Shown one piece after another: positions 51,787 through 59,712 of a DNA stretch of 64,000 bases; position 1 is the first letter of the stretch; each line of letters opens with the position of its first letter. The stretch covers positions 186,001-250,000 of the forward strand of contig NZ_BONW01000039.1 of the NCBI RefSeq assembly GCF_016862915.1. Reading direction: 5' to 3'. Made by a program: the position numbers and the translations under genes. A model generated the notes under the pieces. The model was not told the origin of the DNA, did no database searches, and was given only the letters and a program-made list of their open reading frames with translations. The stretch comes from Plantactinospora endophytica (GTDB taxonomy: Bacteria > Actinomycetota > Actinomycetes > Mycobacteriales > Micromonosporaceae).

Positions 51787-53130
51787 ATCACCACGCCGTC
51801 TGCCCGGGGACGTTCTCGGCCTCCCCGGGTCCTGTATCTGTCGTTCTACTTTCCGCCCAGCCGGGCCAGCGGGGTGTTCCGGGCCCGGGCCACCGCCAAC
51901 CGGCTGGCGGAGGACGGTTGGGACGTGACCGTCTTCACCGCGCCCCGGGAGTTCTTCGCGGAGCACCTGGGCGGGGCCAGCGACGAGACGCTGGAGGCCA
52001 CCGTCGACCCCCGGGTACGGGTGGAGCGGGTCAAGCTGGGTGTGCACCACTGGGAGACGGACGTCCGCAGGTTCGGCTTCTTCCGGGGCATGTTCCCGAA
52101 CGTCAGTGACCGGATCTACCAGGCCGGGCAGCAGAAGATCTTTCCCGAGCACTACCTCGGGTGGCTGCCCGGTCTGCTCCGCACCGCGCTCAAGCGGCAC
52201 CTGCGGCGCCGCTACGACCTGGTGCTCGCCACCGGTAACCCGTTCGTCTCGTTCGTCGCGGCATGGGCGCTGGGCAGGATGCTCCGGATCCCGTACGTCG
52301 TCGACTACCGGGACGCCTGGACGTTCAACCAGTTCACCGAGGAGCTGATCTTCCCCGAGGGCAGCACCATGATGCGCTGGGAGGGGCGGGTGCTGCGCGG
52401 CGCCGCCGAGAGCGTCTTCGTCAACGACGGCATGCGGCAGTGGCACGCCGAGCGCTATCCGTTCGCCGCCGAGCGGATGAAGGTGGTGCCGAACGGCTGG
52501 GAGCCGGAGATCCTCGGCCGGGCGACCTTCCAGGCGCCGGAGCCGGACCGGCCGCTGCGGTTCGGCTATCTCGGCACGGTCACCAACCACATGCCGCTGG
52601 ACGTGCTCTTCGCCGGCTGGCGGCTGGCGAAGGCGCATCCGCTGCTCGCCACCGCCTCCCTGGAGGTGCACGGCCACCTGGGCTTCTTCCCGCACAACAT
52701 CGCGCCGCTGAAGGCCCGGATCGAGGAGGAGTCCGACCTGAACGTGCGCTACAGCGGCCCGTTCGGCAAGACCGAGGCCGCCGGGGTGTACGGCCGGACC
52801 GACGTGCTGGTCTTCTGTGTACCGGGTGCCCGGTACGTGACGTCCGGCAAGGTCTTCGAGTACATGGCGACCGGCAAGCCGGTGGTGTCGGTGCACATTC
52901 CGGAGATCGCCGCCACCGAGGTGCTCTCCGGCTATCCACTGTGGTTCGCCGGTAAGAAGCTGGACGCCGAGAGTGTTGCCCAGTCGCTGATCGCCGCCGC
53001 CAAGGCCGCCCGGGACCTGGACTCCGCCACGCACGAGGCTGCGGTCCGGCACGCCGAGACGTACACCCGGGCGGCGACGCTCGGCCCGTGGGAGGCCCGG
53101 CTGCGCCGGCTCGCGGAAGGGGCCCGCTGA
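51787..53130 (+). CDS. GT4-family glycosyltransferase, probable ATC start
   Basis: The protein has about 447 residues when read from ATC 51787: after RPPRVLYLSFYFPPSRASGV it shows ATANRLAEDGWDVTVFTAP, LVLATGNPFVSFVAAWALGR, VVDYRDAWTFNQFTEEL, MKVVPNGWEPEIL, LRFGYLGTVTNHMPLDVLF and VTSGKVFEYMATGKPVVSV. An in-frame TGA at 51778 closes the frame, and the only codons with AGGAG (51773-51777) at a usable distance is ATC 51787. GTG 51874 would cut off the first beta strand of the GT-B fold. It is followed by the next GT after two bases. Confidence 0.87.
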   Translation: MTTPSARGRSRPPRVLYLSFYFPPSRASGVFRARATANRLAEDGWDVTVFTAPREFFAEHLGGASDETLEATVDPRVRVERVKLGVHHWETDVRRFGFFRGMFPNVSDRIYQAGQQKIFPEHYLGWLPGLLRTALKRHLRRRYDLVLATGNPFVSFVAAWALGRMLRIPYVVDYRDAWTFNQFTEELIFPEGSTMMRWEGRVLRGAAESVFVNDGMRQWHAERYPFAAERMKVVPNGWEPEILGRATFQAPEPDRPLRFGYLGTVTNHMPLDVLFAGWRLAKAHPLLATASLEVHGHLGFFPHNIAPLKARIEEESDLNVRYSGPFGKTEAAGVYGRTDVLVFCVPGARYVTSGKVFEYMATGKPVVSVHIPEIAATEVLSGYPLWFAGKKLDAESVAQSLIAAAKAARDLDSATHEAAVRHAETYTRAATLGPWEARLRRLAEGAR

Positions 53131-53132
53131 CC

Positions 53133-55352
53133 ATGGCCTACTCGAACGTGGTGTACGTCGCGCTGGGCACGGAACGGATCCGGGCCGCGCGCTGGCACGT
53201 GAACCGGCTCGCCGAGACCGGCGCCCGGGTCACCCTGGTCGTCCCGAACCATCCACAGTGGAAGAACCCGAACACCCCGGCCGAGGTCACCGTGCGCAGG
53301 CTCGGGGCCCGGGAGCCCCGGAAGGCGTTGCGGGCGGCCCGCCGGCTGCTGCTCGGCCGGGGCGGTCCGCTGCGCGACGCCGACCTACTGGTGGTCGGCG
53401 ACCCGGAGGCGCTGCCGGTGGCCTGGACCGCGCTGCGCAAACGGCCGGAGCTGGCCGTCCGGCTCGAACCGGCCGAGCAGCCGGAGCGGCGTACCGGACT
53501 GACCGACCTGGCGGTGGTCACCCCCTGGTACCCCTCACCCGAGGACGCCGACTCCGAGTTCGTCCCGTCGGCGCTGGCGGCGGTGGACCCGTCGATCGAG
53601 CGGATCTCGGTGCTGCACGCCGAGGAGTGGCGCTACCCACCACAGTCGGCCGTCGCACCGCACATCGACGTACTGGTCGAGCGGTTCGGTCCGAAGTGGA
53701 CCCTTCCGGTGGTGACCGACCACCCTCGGGGCGAACTCACCCGGGTCGCGGTGCCGAATCCCGCCCAGTCCCGGGCGTTCGCCGAGCACGCCGAGGCGAA
53801 CCTGCGGATGGTGCAGGCCGCGCTGCCCAGTGGCCGAATCGAGGCACCGCTGGTGCACGGGTACGGCGGGCTTGCCGGTGGACTGCCGGCCGTTCGGTTG
53901 GCCCGTCCGGATGCCCGGGTGGTGGTCTCCGAGCAGTCCGACCGGCTCGCCGAGCTGCTCGGCCAGCCCGCCGCGAAGAAGCTCTACGCCGAGGTGCTGG
54001 GCCGGGCCACCGCTCTGCTCTGCGTCAACCCGCAACTGCGTGACCTGGTCGCCGGCCAGTTCCCGCAGTACGCGGCGAAGCTGCACGTGCTGCCGTACCC
54101 GGTCGACCCGGACCGGTTCCCGCTCCGCCCGACCCCGCCCGGCGACCTGCTCCGCTGGCTCTACGTCGGCGAACTCCCCGACGAACGGGCGGTCCGGGCC
54201 CTGCTCTCCGGTTTCGCCCGCGCGGTGGGCGGCGAGCCGGAGGCGAGGCTGACCGTGGTCGGCACCCGGGCGATGGCCGGTACGGTCCGGGCCCGCGCCC
54301 GTGACCTGGACCTCGCGGACAAGGTCATGTTGCGCACCAGCGTGCCGGCGGAGGAATATCCGGCCCTGCTGCACGGGGCCGACCTGCTGGTGCACCTGGG
54401 CCGGCACGACACGTTCAGCCCGGTCGTGGCGGAGGCGGTCGTCACCGGGCTGCCGGTCTTCGCCACCCGCAGCCCGGGTGCCGAGGACGTGCTCGGCGCC
54501 GTCGAGCCGCTCGCCGGTCTGCTGGTCGAGCTGACCAACGACCCGAAGGTGGTCGTCGAGGGCTTCCGCGAGCTGCGCGAACGGCTCGGCACGCTGAACC
54601 CGGCGGCGGCCCGTGCCGCAGTGCTCGCCCGATTCGGCCGGGAGGGTGTGGCGGCGGCGCTCCGCGAGCACTACGGCCTCGACCCGGTCGCCGTACCGGA
54701 GCCGGTCGCCGCGACGGCTCCGGAGTCCGTCGACGCCGCAGCGGGGTCGACGGGCAGCACCCGCGCCGCCCAGGTCCCCGGCCCGGTGCCGAAGGACGCC
54801 GACCGGGTGGTCGTGGTGGCGATCAGCGCCGGCAACGTACGCCGGAGCAAGGCGTTCACCCACTCGGTGGTGGCCCGGGGCCTGCACGTCGACCTGATCA
54901 CCGCCGACCCGGGCGCGGCGAACCGGGTGGGGCTGGGACACAGCGTCCGGATCCACCCGTTGGCCGCACACGAGGAGCGTCGCCCGATGCTCCGGGCGGA
55001 GCAGTTGCTGCTGCGCAAGGTGCCGGGCAAGTTCCTCGCGGTGGCCCGGGGCCGGACCCGGCGGATGTCGGCGCTCCGGCCGGAGTTGACGGTCGCCGTC
55101 GCCCAGTGGGCGCACAACCGGGCCGCGGGAGCCTTCCACCACAAGATCTTCAACCGTGGCTACCAGGTGTTCCGGCCGCTGGTGCTGTGGCGGATCGCCC
55201 GCCGGCAGACGGTGCCGAAGCTCGACCTGGGGCGTACCCGTCGGGTGGTGGTCTCCGGCGTCGACGGCGTGACCATCGGCTGGAAGCTGGCCCGCCGGCA
55301 CCCGAAGCTGCCGGTGACCACGTCGCTGGCCTGGACCGACGACAAGAGTTGA
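53133..55352 (+). CDS. Three-part glycosyltransferase: N-terminal Rossmann piece, GT4 core, C-terminal unknown domain
   Basis: The 739-residue protein has three regions. Residues 1-120 start VVYVALGTERIRAARWHVNR and resemble a lone first half of a GT-B fold. Residues 140-540 are a GT4 enzyme similar to the one at 39939-41228: LAVVTPWYPSPEDADSEFV, APLVHGYGGLAGGLPAV, WLYVGELPDERAVRALLSGF and HDTFSPVVAEAVVTGLPVF. A Pro/Ala linker (about 545-570) leads to residues 572-739, which match the small protein at 39374-39958. The donor sugar is unknown. ATG 53133 follows GGAAGGGG; the gene begins two bases after the preceding stop. Confidence 0.85.
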   Translation: MAYSNVVYVALGTERIRAARWHVNRLAETGARVTLVVPNHPQWKNPNTPAEVTVRRLGAREPRKALRAARRLLLGRGGPLRDADLLVVGDPEALPVAWTALRKRPELAVRLEPAEQPERRTGLTDLAVVTPWYPSPEDADSEFVPSALAAVDPSIERISVLHAEEWRYPPQSAVAPHIDVLVERFGPKWTLPVVTDHPRGELTRVAVPNPAQSRAFAEHAEANLRMVQAALPSGRIEAPLVHGYGGLAGGLPAVRLARPDARVVVSEQSDRLAELLGQPAAKKLYAEVLGRATALLCVNPQLRDLVAGQFPQYAAKLHVLPYPVDPDRFPLRPTPPGDLLRWLYVGELPDERAVRALLSGFARAVGGEPEARLTVVGTRAMAGTVRARARDLDLADKVMLRTSVPAEEYPALLHGADLLVHLGRHDTFSPVVAEAVVTGLPVFATRSPGAEDVLGAVEPLAGLLVELTNDPKVVVEGFRELRERLGTLNPAAARAAVLARFGREGVAAALREHYGLDPVAVPEPVAATAPESVDAAAGSTGSTRAAQVPGPVPKDADRVVVVAISAGNVRRSKAFTHSVVARGLHVDLITADPGAANRVGLGHSVRIHPLAAHEERRPMLRAEQLLLRKVPGKFLAVARGRTRRMSALRPELTVAVAQWAHNRAAGAFHHKIFNRGYQVFRPLVLWRIARRQTVPKLDLGRTRRVVVSGVDGVTIGWKLARRHPKLPVTTSLAWTDDKS

Positions 55353-55360
55353 GTACCGGC

Positions 55361-55394
55361 GGTGGTGGCTCCGCCGACCGGCGGAGCCACCACC
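55361..55394. terminator. Hairpin between convergent genes
   Basis: A perfect 15-bp stem (55361-55375 with 55380-55394) encloses the loop GACC. It lies eight bases after the GT stop and before the repeats and convergent WbpD-like gene. Confidence 0.8.
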
Positions 55395-55409
55395 CGGGGT
55401 TCGGCCGAA

Positions 55410-55511
55410 GGTGGCGCGGAGCCGCCGTCCGAGTGTGTTCGGAGGCGGCACCGCGCCGCCGTCCGAATGTGGTCGGAGGCGGCGCGGAGCCGTCGTCCGG
55501 GTTCGGTCAGA
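55410..55511. repeat. Three 34-bp tandem repeats reaching into a stop codon
   Basis: Units 55410-55443, 55444-55477 and 55478-55511 share GGCGGCGCGGAGCCGCCGTC with mismatches. The third unit contains the TGA and last codon of the minus-strand WbpD-like gene. Confidence 0.82.
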
Positions 55512-56061
55512 GGTCGTGCGGCGGGTTCTCCTTGTCCCGGGAGACCACCTGGCCCTTGACGTCGACCCAGCCGAGTGGGCGGGCCGGGTTGCCGGCCACC
55601 AACTGGTGCGGCTTGACGTCCTTGGTCACCACCGAGCCGGCGGCGATCATCGCGTACTCGCCGATCTCGACGCCGCAGACGATGGTGGCGTTCGCGCCGA
55701 TCGAGGCACCCTTGCGTACCGTCGTCGGGGTGATCTGCCAGTCCGGGTTCTGGGCACGCGGCCGGAGGTCGTTGGTGAACACCGCGCACGGGCCGACGAA
55801 GACCTCGTCCTCGATCGTCACGCCCTGGTAGACGGAGACGTTGTTCTGGATCTTCACCAGGTCGCCGACCACGACGTTCGCGTCCACGTAGACGTTCCGC
55901 CCGATGATGCAGTTCGCGCCCACCTGGGCGGTGGAACGGACGTGGGCGAGGTGCCAGACCTTGGTGCCGTCGCCGATCCGCGCGCCCGCGTCGACCTCGG
56001 CCGAGGGGTGCACGAAGACCGTGTCGGGCAGGGCGGGAGGTTCGTTCGTCGCTGAAGTCAC
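55507..56061 (-). CDS. Left-handed beta-helix N-acetyltransferase (WbpD-like)
   Basis: The 184-residue protein is a hexapeptide-repeat acetyltransferase: FVHPSAEVDAGARIGDGTKV, VWHLAHVRSTAQVG, CIIGRNVYVDANVVVG, VKIQNNVSVYQGVTIED, FTNDLRPRAQN and GASIGANATIVCGVEIGEYA. The wording is that of WbpD, which acetylates the 3-amino group of UDP-GlcNAc3NA to UDP-GlcNAc3NAcA. Trimers with acetyl-CoA between subunits are expected. GTG 56061 is chosen because TATCCT lies eight bases upstream. It completes the diamino-uronate set. Confidence 0.9.
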   Translation of the reverse strand: MTSATNEPPALPDTVFVHPSAEVDAGARIGDGTKVWHLAHVRSTAQVGANCIIGRNVYVDANVVVGDLVKIQNNVSVYQGVTIEDEVFVGPCAVFTNDLRPRAQNPDWQITPTTVRKGASIGANATIVCGVEIGEYAMIAAGSVVTKDVKPHQLVAGNPARPLGWVDVKGQVVSRDKENPPHDL

Positions 56062-56069
56062 GGCTTCGG

Positions 56070-56075
56070 AGGATA
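56070..56075 (-). promoter_or_regulatory. -10 box TATCCT, leaderless WbpD-like gene
   Basis: Minus-strand TATCCT lies eight bases before GTG 56061; no ribosome-binding sequence is seen. Confidence 0.45.
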
Positions 56076-56245
56076 CGGGAGGACGCCCGAGGTGTCCGCG
56101 TTCGGGGCCGCGTCGCCACCGCCGGGGGACCACGCCCCGATCGCGCCGTGGACCGCCGGTCGCCGTCCCTGGGGCGGCGGTGGTCCGCCAGCAGCATCCG
56201 TCAGCGGTGGTCTGCCGGCAGCATCCGTCGTCGGTGATCCGAGTG

Positions 56246-57940
56246 TCAGCCCGGCGGGCGCAGCGGCGCCGCCGGCAGGTAGATCCGGTGCCGGCCGACC
56301 TGGGTCACCCCGACCGGCACGCCGGACCGGTGCCGCAGGGCCTGGAACGCGGCGTCCGCGACCGTGCCGGCCTCGAAGACGAAGGCCGGCCGCTCGGCGG
56401 CGCGGACCCGCCTCGGGTACGCCGGATAGCGGTCCTGCCCCGGCCGCAGGTTCTCGCCGAGCACCGCACACGCCACCCGTTCCCGGGTGACGAACACCAG
56501 CCGGTTGCAGGTCCAGTACTCGGCGTAGACAGCGGTGACGCCGGCCCGCTCCAGCGTACGGGCGAGCTCCCGCTGCTGCCGCTCCTCGGCCCGGATCGTG
56601 CCGATCTCGCCGACCAGGTGTGCACTGGTGCCGAAGAGCAGCACCACCAGCAGGGCGAGTACGGCGCTGGCCAGCACCCCGGCGACCCGGGTCAGCGGGC
56701 CGGCGGCGAGCCGCCCCGACCAGCGGGCGACCAGCCAGAGCGGCCAGAGTACGGCGGGCAGCGAGATCTGCAGGATCGACAGGTACCGGGCGCTGGCCAG
56801 TGGTGCACTGCCGGCGAGTGAACTGCGGGCGTACGCGGCGATGGTGAGCGCGGCGCCGAGCACCAGGGCGAGCTGGGTGGCGTACCCGATCCGGGCGGCC
56901 CGGACCGCGCCGCTGTCCGGCGGACCGGTTGCTGCGGATCGTCGGCCGGCCCGGACCAGCCCGAGCACCGCCAGCACCCCGGCGGCGAGCAGCAGGGCCA
57001 GGTAGAACACGCCCCACGACATCTCCACGGCGTCGCAGCGTTCCGGCCGGCAGAGCCCGCCGGCCAGCGGGATGCCGACCAGCAGCGCGCCGTGCAGCCG
57101 GGTGCTGCCCGGGGTCGACGGGACCTCGCCCTCGCTGACCTGGCGCAGCACGGAGATCGAGTCCTGCCCGGCCGGTGCGGTCAGGTTGTCGACGACCAGT
57201 GGTGCGACGCCGAGCAGGAACCCGGCGACCAGCACGACGCCGGCCCAGCCGAGCAGGTCACGCCAACAGCCCACCAGCAGCACCCCGAAGGCGACCGCCA
57301 GATAGGGCAGGACCAGCCAGTCGTCCCAGACGCAGAGCCCGGTGACCAGGCCGAAGAGACCGAACGCCCAGAGCCGGTGCCGGCTGCGCCGCTGACCGAG
57401 GGCGAGCGCGATCAGCAGCAGTCCGAGTACCGCCGGCTTGACCTCCGGGCGTCCGCCGACGGCGGTGATCTGGTCCCGGACCACCCGTTCGCCGCCGAGC
57501 GCGAGTATCCCGACGGTGAAGGTGGCCAGCCAGGGGGAGTAGAGCCGGCGGGTGAGCCGGTACGCCAGGTAGAGGAAGGCGGCGTACAGGAACAGCAGCG
57601 GGATCCGCAGCGTGGTCCAGCCGGCACCGAAGAGCAGGAACAGCGGTGCGGCGAGATAGCTCTGCACGGTGCCCATGTAGTGCTGGCCGTAGAGGAAGAC
57701 CGGCAGTTCGCGGCCCTGCGCGATGTGCAGCGCGACCAGCCCGAAGGTCGCCTCGTCACTGTTCGAGCCGGGCACCGTCAGCAGGATCAGCGCCAGCCGG
57801 TAGCCCAGGCCGAGCAGGCCGAACCCGAGCGCGAGCACGCCCGGTCGGTCGAGCGAACGCACCAGCCGGCCCCCGCGCGGCACCGCCACCGACACTCCCC
57901 GCGCCACCGTGGCCGTACCGCCCGCCTCGAAGTCTCGCAC
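56246..57940 (-). CDS. GT-C-type integral membrane glycosyltransferase
   Basis: The 564-residue protein has about ten to eleven hydrophobic segments between residues 33 and 430 and a soluble C-terminal 130 residues. The first outer loop carries PGSNSDEATFGLVAL with Asp-Glu, the usual catalytic-acid place of GT-C (GT39-like) enzymes, then FLYGQHYMGTVQSYLAAPLF. Such proteins use polyprenyl-phosphate sugars outside the membrane. The C-terminal part has VYAEYWTCNRLVFVTRERVA. It may decorate the exported glycan. GTG 57940 starts the frame; the first 30 residues are weakly conserved and the start is uncertain. Confidence 0.75.
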   Translation of the reverse strand: MRDFEAGGTATVARGVSVAVPRGGRLVRSLDRPGVLALGFGLLGLGYRLALILLTVPGSNSDEATFGLVALHIAQGRELPVFLYGQHYMGTVQSYLAAPLFLLFGAGWTTLRIPLLFLYAAFLYLAYRLTRRLYSPWLATFTVGILALGGERVVRDQITAVGGRPEVKPAVLGLLLIALALGQRRSRHRLWAFGLFGLVTGLCVWDDWLVLPYLAVAFGVLLVGCWRDLLGWAGVVLVAGFLLGVAPLVVDNLTAPAGQDSISVLRQVSEGEVPSTPGSTRLHGALLVGIPLAGGLCRPERCDAVEMSWGVFYLALLLAAGVLAVLGLVRAGRRSAATGPPDSGAVRAARIGYATQLALVLGAALTIAAYARSSLAGSAPLASARYLSILQISLPAVLWPLWLVARWSGRLAAGPLTRVAGVLASAVLALLVVLLFGTSAHLVGEIGTIRAEERQQRELARTLERAGVTAVYAEYWTCNRLVFVTRERVACAVLGENLRPGQDRYPAYPRRVRAAERPAFVFEAGTVADAAFQALRHRSGVPVGVTQVGRHRIYLPAAPLRPPG

Positions 57941-58079
57941 AGCGCTCCGCGCCCGGCGCCCGGATCCGCCCAGGTCCGGTCGGTGTACCCGGTCCGGCAG
58001 CCCGGTTCGGGGGATCTTCCCGGCGGGTTAGTTGATCTGTCTCGTAGCCGGACCGGAAGCTCTGTGGCAGGGTGTCAAG

Positions 58080-59135
58080 GTGTCGCTGATACCCGCCGGT
58101 CCGGCGCCCGCGCCCCGGCTGCACCGGGCGGCCCGCATCGAGGACGCGGTGCACCAGTTCATCGAGCGTCGGCTGGGGCAGGGCGGATGGGATGTCACGA
58201 TCATCCCGTACGCCGGCTACGGTGCCCCGGGCTGGATCCGGGTGCTCGGCCGGGTGCTGCTGACCCGGCTCCGCCACCGTCCCCGTCGCCGCCCCGAGAA
58301 GGTACGCGGCTGGCGCAGCTTCGCCACCCTGCCGGTGCAGCACGCGCCGGTGGTGATCGAGGCGGGTGGCCGACGGCACGAGGCTCGGGCCGACCGGAGC
58401 GGCTTCATCGACCTCGTGGTCGAGGCGGACCTGGCGCCCGGCTGGCAGAGCGTACGGCTGGCCAGTCCCGGCGCCGAGCCGGTCGACGCGCCGGTCCGGA
58501 TCGTCGACCCGGCACTGCGGATCGGGGTCCTCTCCGACATCGACGACACGGTGATGGTCACCGCGCTGCCCCGGCCGCTGCTGGCCGCGTGGAACACCTT
58601 CGTGCTGGACGAGCACGCCCGGATGGCCGTACCCGGAATGGCGGTGCTGTACGAGCGCCTGGTCAACGCGCACCCCGGCGCCCCGGTGCTCTATCTCTCC
58701 ACCGGTGCCTGGAACGTGGCGCCGACGCTGACCCGGTTCCTGTCCCGGCACCTCTATCCGGCCGGCCCGCTGCTGCTGACGAACTGGGGGCCGACGGCGG
58801 ACCGGTGGTTCCGCAGCGGCCGGGAGCACAAGCGGGCCACCCTGAAGCGGCTGGTCCGGGAGTTCCCGGAGGTCCGGTGGCTGCTGATCGGCGACGACGG
58901 CCAGCACGACCAGGAGATCTACGCCGAGTTCGCCGCCGAGCACCCGGACAACGTGGCCGGGGTGCTGATCCGTCGGCTCTCCCCGACCCAGGCGGTGCTG
59001 GCGGGTGGTTTTCCCGCTCCGGCCGGCGCCACCGACGGCAGTACCCCGGCCGCCGGCCTGCTCGGCGAGCGCTGGTTCTGTGCGCCCGACGGCGCCGGTC
59101 TGTGGCGGCTGCTGCGGGAGGCGAACCTAGTCTGA
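58080..59135 (+). CDS. App1-family phosphatase (HAD-like, phosphatidate-phosphatase type)
   Basis: The 351-residue protein has an N-terminal beta domain (GWRSFATLPVQHAPVVIEAGG in shortened form GWRSFATLPVQ, then GFIDLVVEADLAPGWQ) and a C-terminal HAD-like catalytic domain: GVLSDIDDTVMVTALP with the DxDxT/V nucleophile near residue 157, VLYLSTGAWNVAPTL and WLLIGDDGQHDQEIYAEF. Yeast App1 dephosphorylates phosphatidate; bacterial substrates are unknown. GTG 58080 is taken, TTG 58032 is possible. Its stop overlaps the convergent ArsR gene by nine bases. Confidence 0.85.
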   Translation: MSLIPAGPAPAPRLHRAARIEDAVHQFIERRLGQGGWDVTIIPYAGYGAPGWIRVLGRVLLTRLRHRPRRRPEKVRGWRSFATLPVQHAPVVIEAGGRRHEARADRSGFIDLVVEADLAPGWQSVRLASPGAEPVDAPVRIVDPALRIGVLSDIDDTVMVTALPRPLLAAWNTFVLDEHARMAVPGMAVLYERLVNAHPGAPVLYLSTGAWNVAPTLTRFLSRHLYPAGPLLLTNWGPTADRWFRSGREHKRATLKRLVREFPEVRWLLIGDDGQHDQEIYAEFAAEHPDNVAGVLIRRLSPTQAVLAGGFPAPAGATDGSTPAAGLLGERWFCAPDGAGLWRLLREANLV

Positions 59136-59462
59136 CCGGCGGCGATCGCGTCGCCCCCGGGCGATCTCGGTGCCGAGGGCGTCGAGGCGCTGCGTCCAGA
59201 ATCCCCGGTAGCGTTCCAGCCACCTGTCGATCTCCTGGAGCGGGGTGGGATCGACCGCGTAGAGCCGCCGGGTGCCGGCGGCGCGTACGGTGGTGAAGCC
59301 GTTCTCCCGGAGCACCCGCAGGTGTTGCGAGACGCCCGGCTGGGAGATCCCGAACTCCGCCTGGATCACGGCGCTGACGTCGCCGGCCGACCGCTCGCCG
59401 TCGGCGAGCAGTTCCAGGATCCGCCGCCGGACGGGATCGCCGAGAACGTCGAACGCGTGCAC
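59127..59462 (-). CDS. ArsR-family winged-helix regulator
   Basis: The 111-residue protein has the ArsR fold: FDVLGDPVRRRILELLADGE at the start, AEFGISQPGVSQHLRVLREN as recognition helix, and TVRAAGTRRLYAVDP as wing. No Cys metal site is present, so it belongs to the metal-independent branch that often controls END-domain (SRPBCC/AHSA1) genes; none is nearby. GAAAGGA at seven bases supports GTG 59462. Confidence 0.92.
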   Translation of the reverse strand: MHAFDVLGDPVRRRILELLADGERSAGDVSAVIQAEFGISQPGVSQHLRVLRENGFTTVRAAGTRRLYAVDPTPLQEIDRWLERYRGFWTQRLDALGTEIARGRRDRRRSD

Positions 59463-59712
59463 GTCGCCATCCTTTCAGCGTTCACTTATATAACCAGAGT
59501 CTAACGTCAATCCGGAGGTCGGTCCGGACGACCCTACCGGCCCGGTGCCGGCCCCCACCGGGCCGCCGGCCCCGATAGCCGGCCACCGGTCCCGGTGCTG
59601 CGGCCCGCCCCCGACGGCGGGCGAGCCACCGGTCGAGGCGGTGCGGCACGGTGCTGGCGGCGGGCGGACCACCGGTCGGGGCGGTGCGGCAGGGTGCTGG
59701 TAGACAGGTGCG

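Noticed and set aside
28099-57940. Horizontal island with mobile elements around the glycan locus
   Set aside because: No transposase, integrase, attachment repeats or change in base composition was seen; only gene-end repeats occur.
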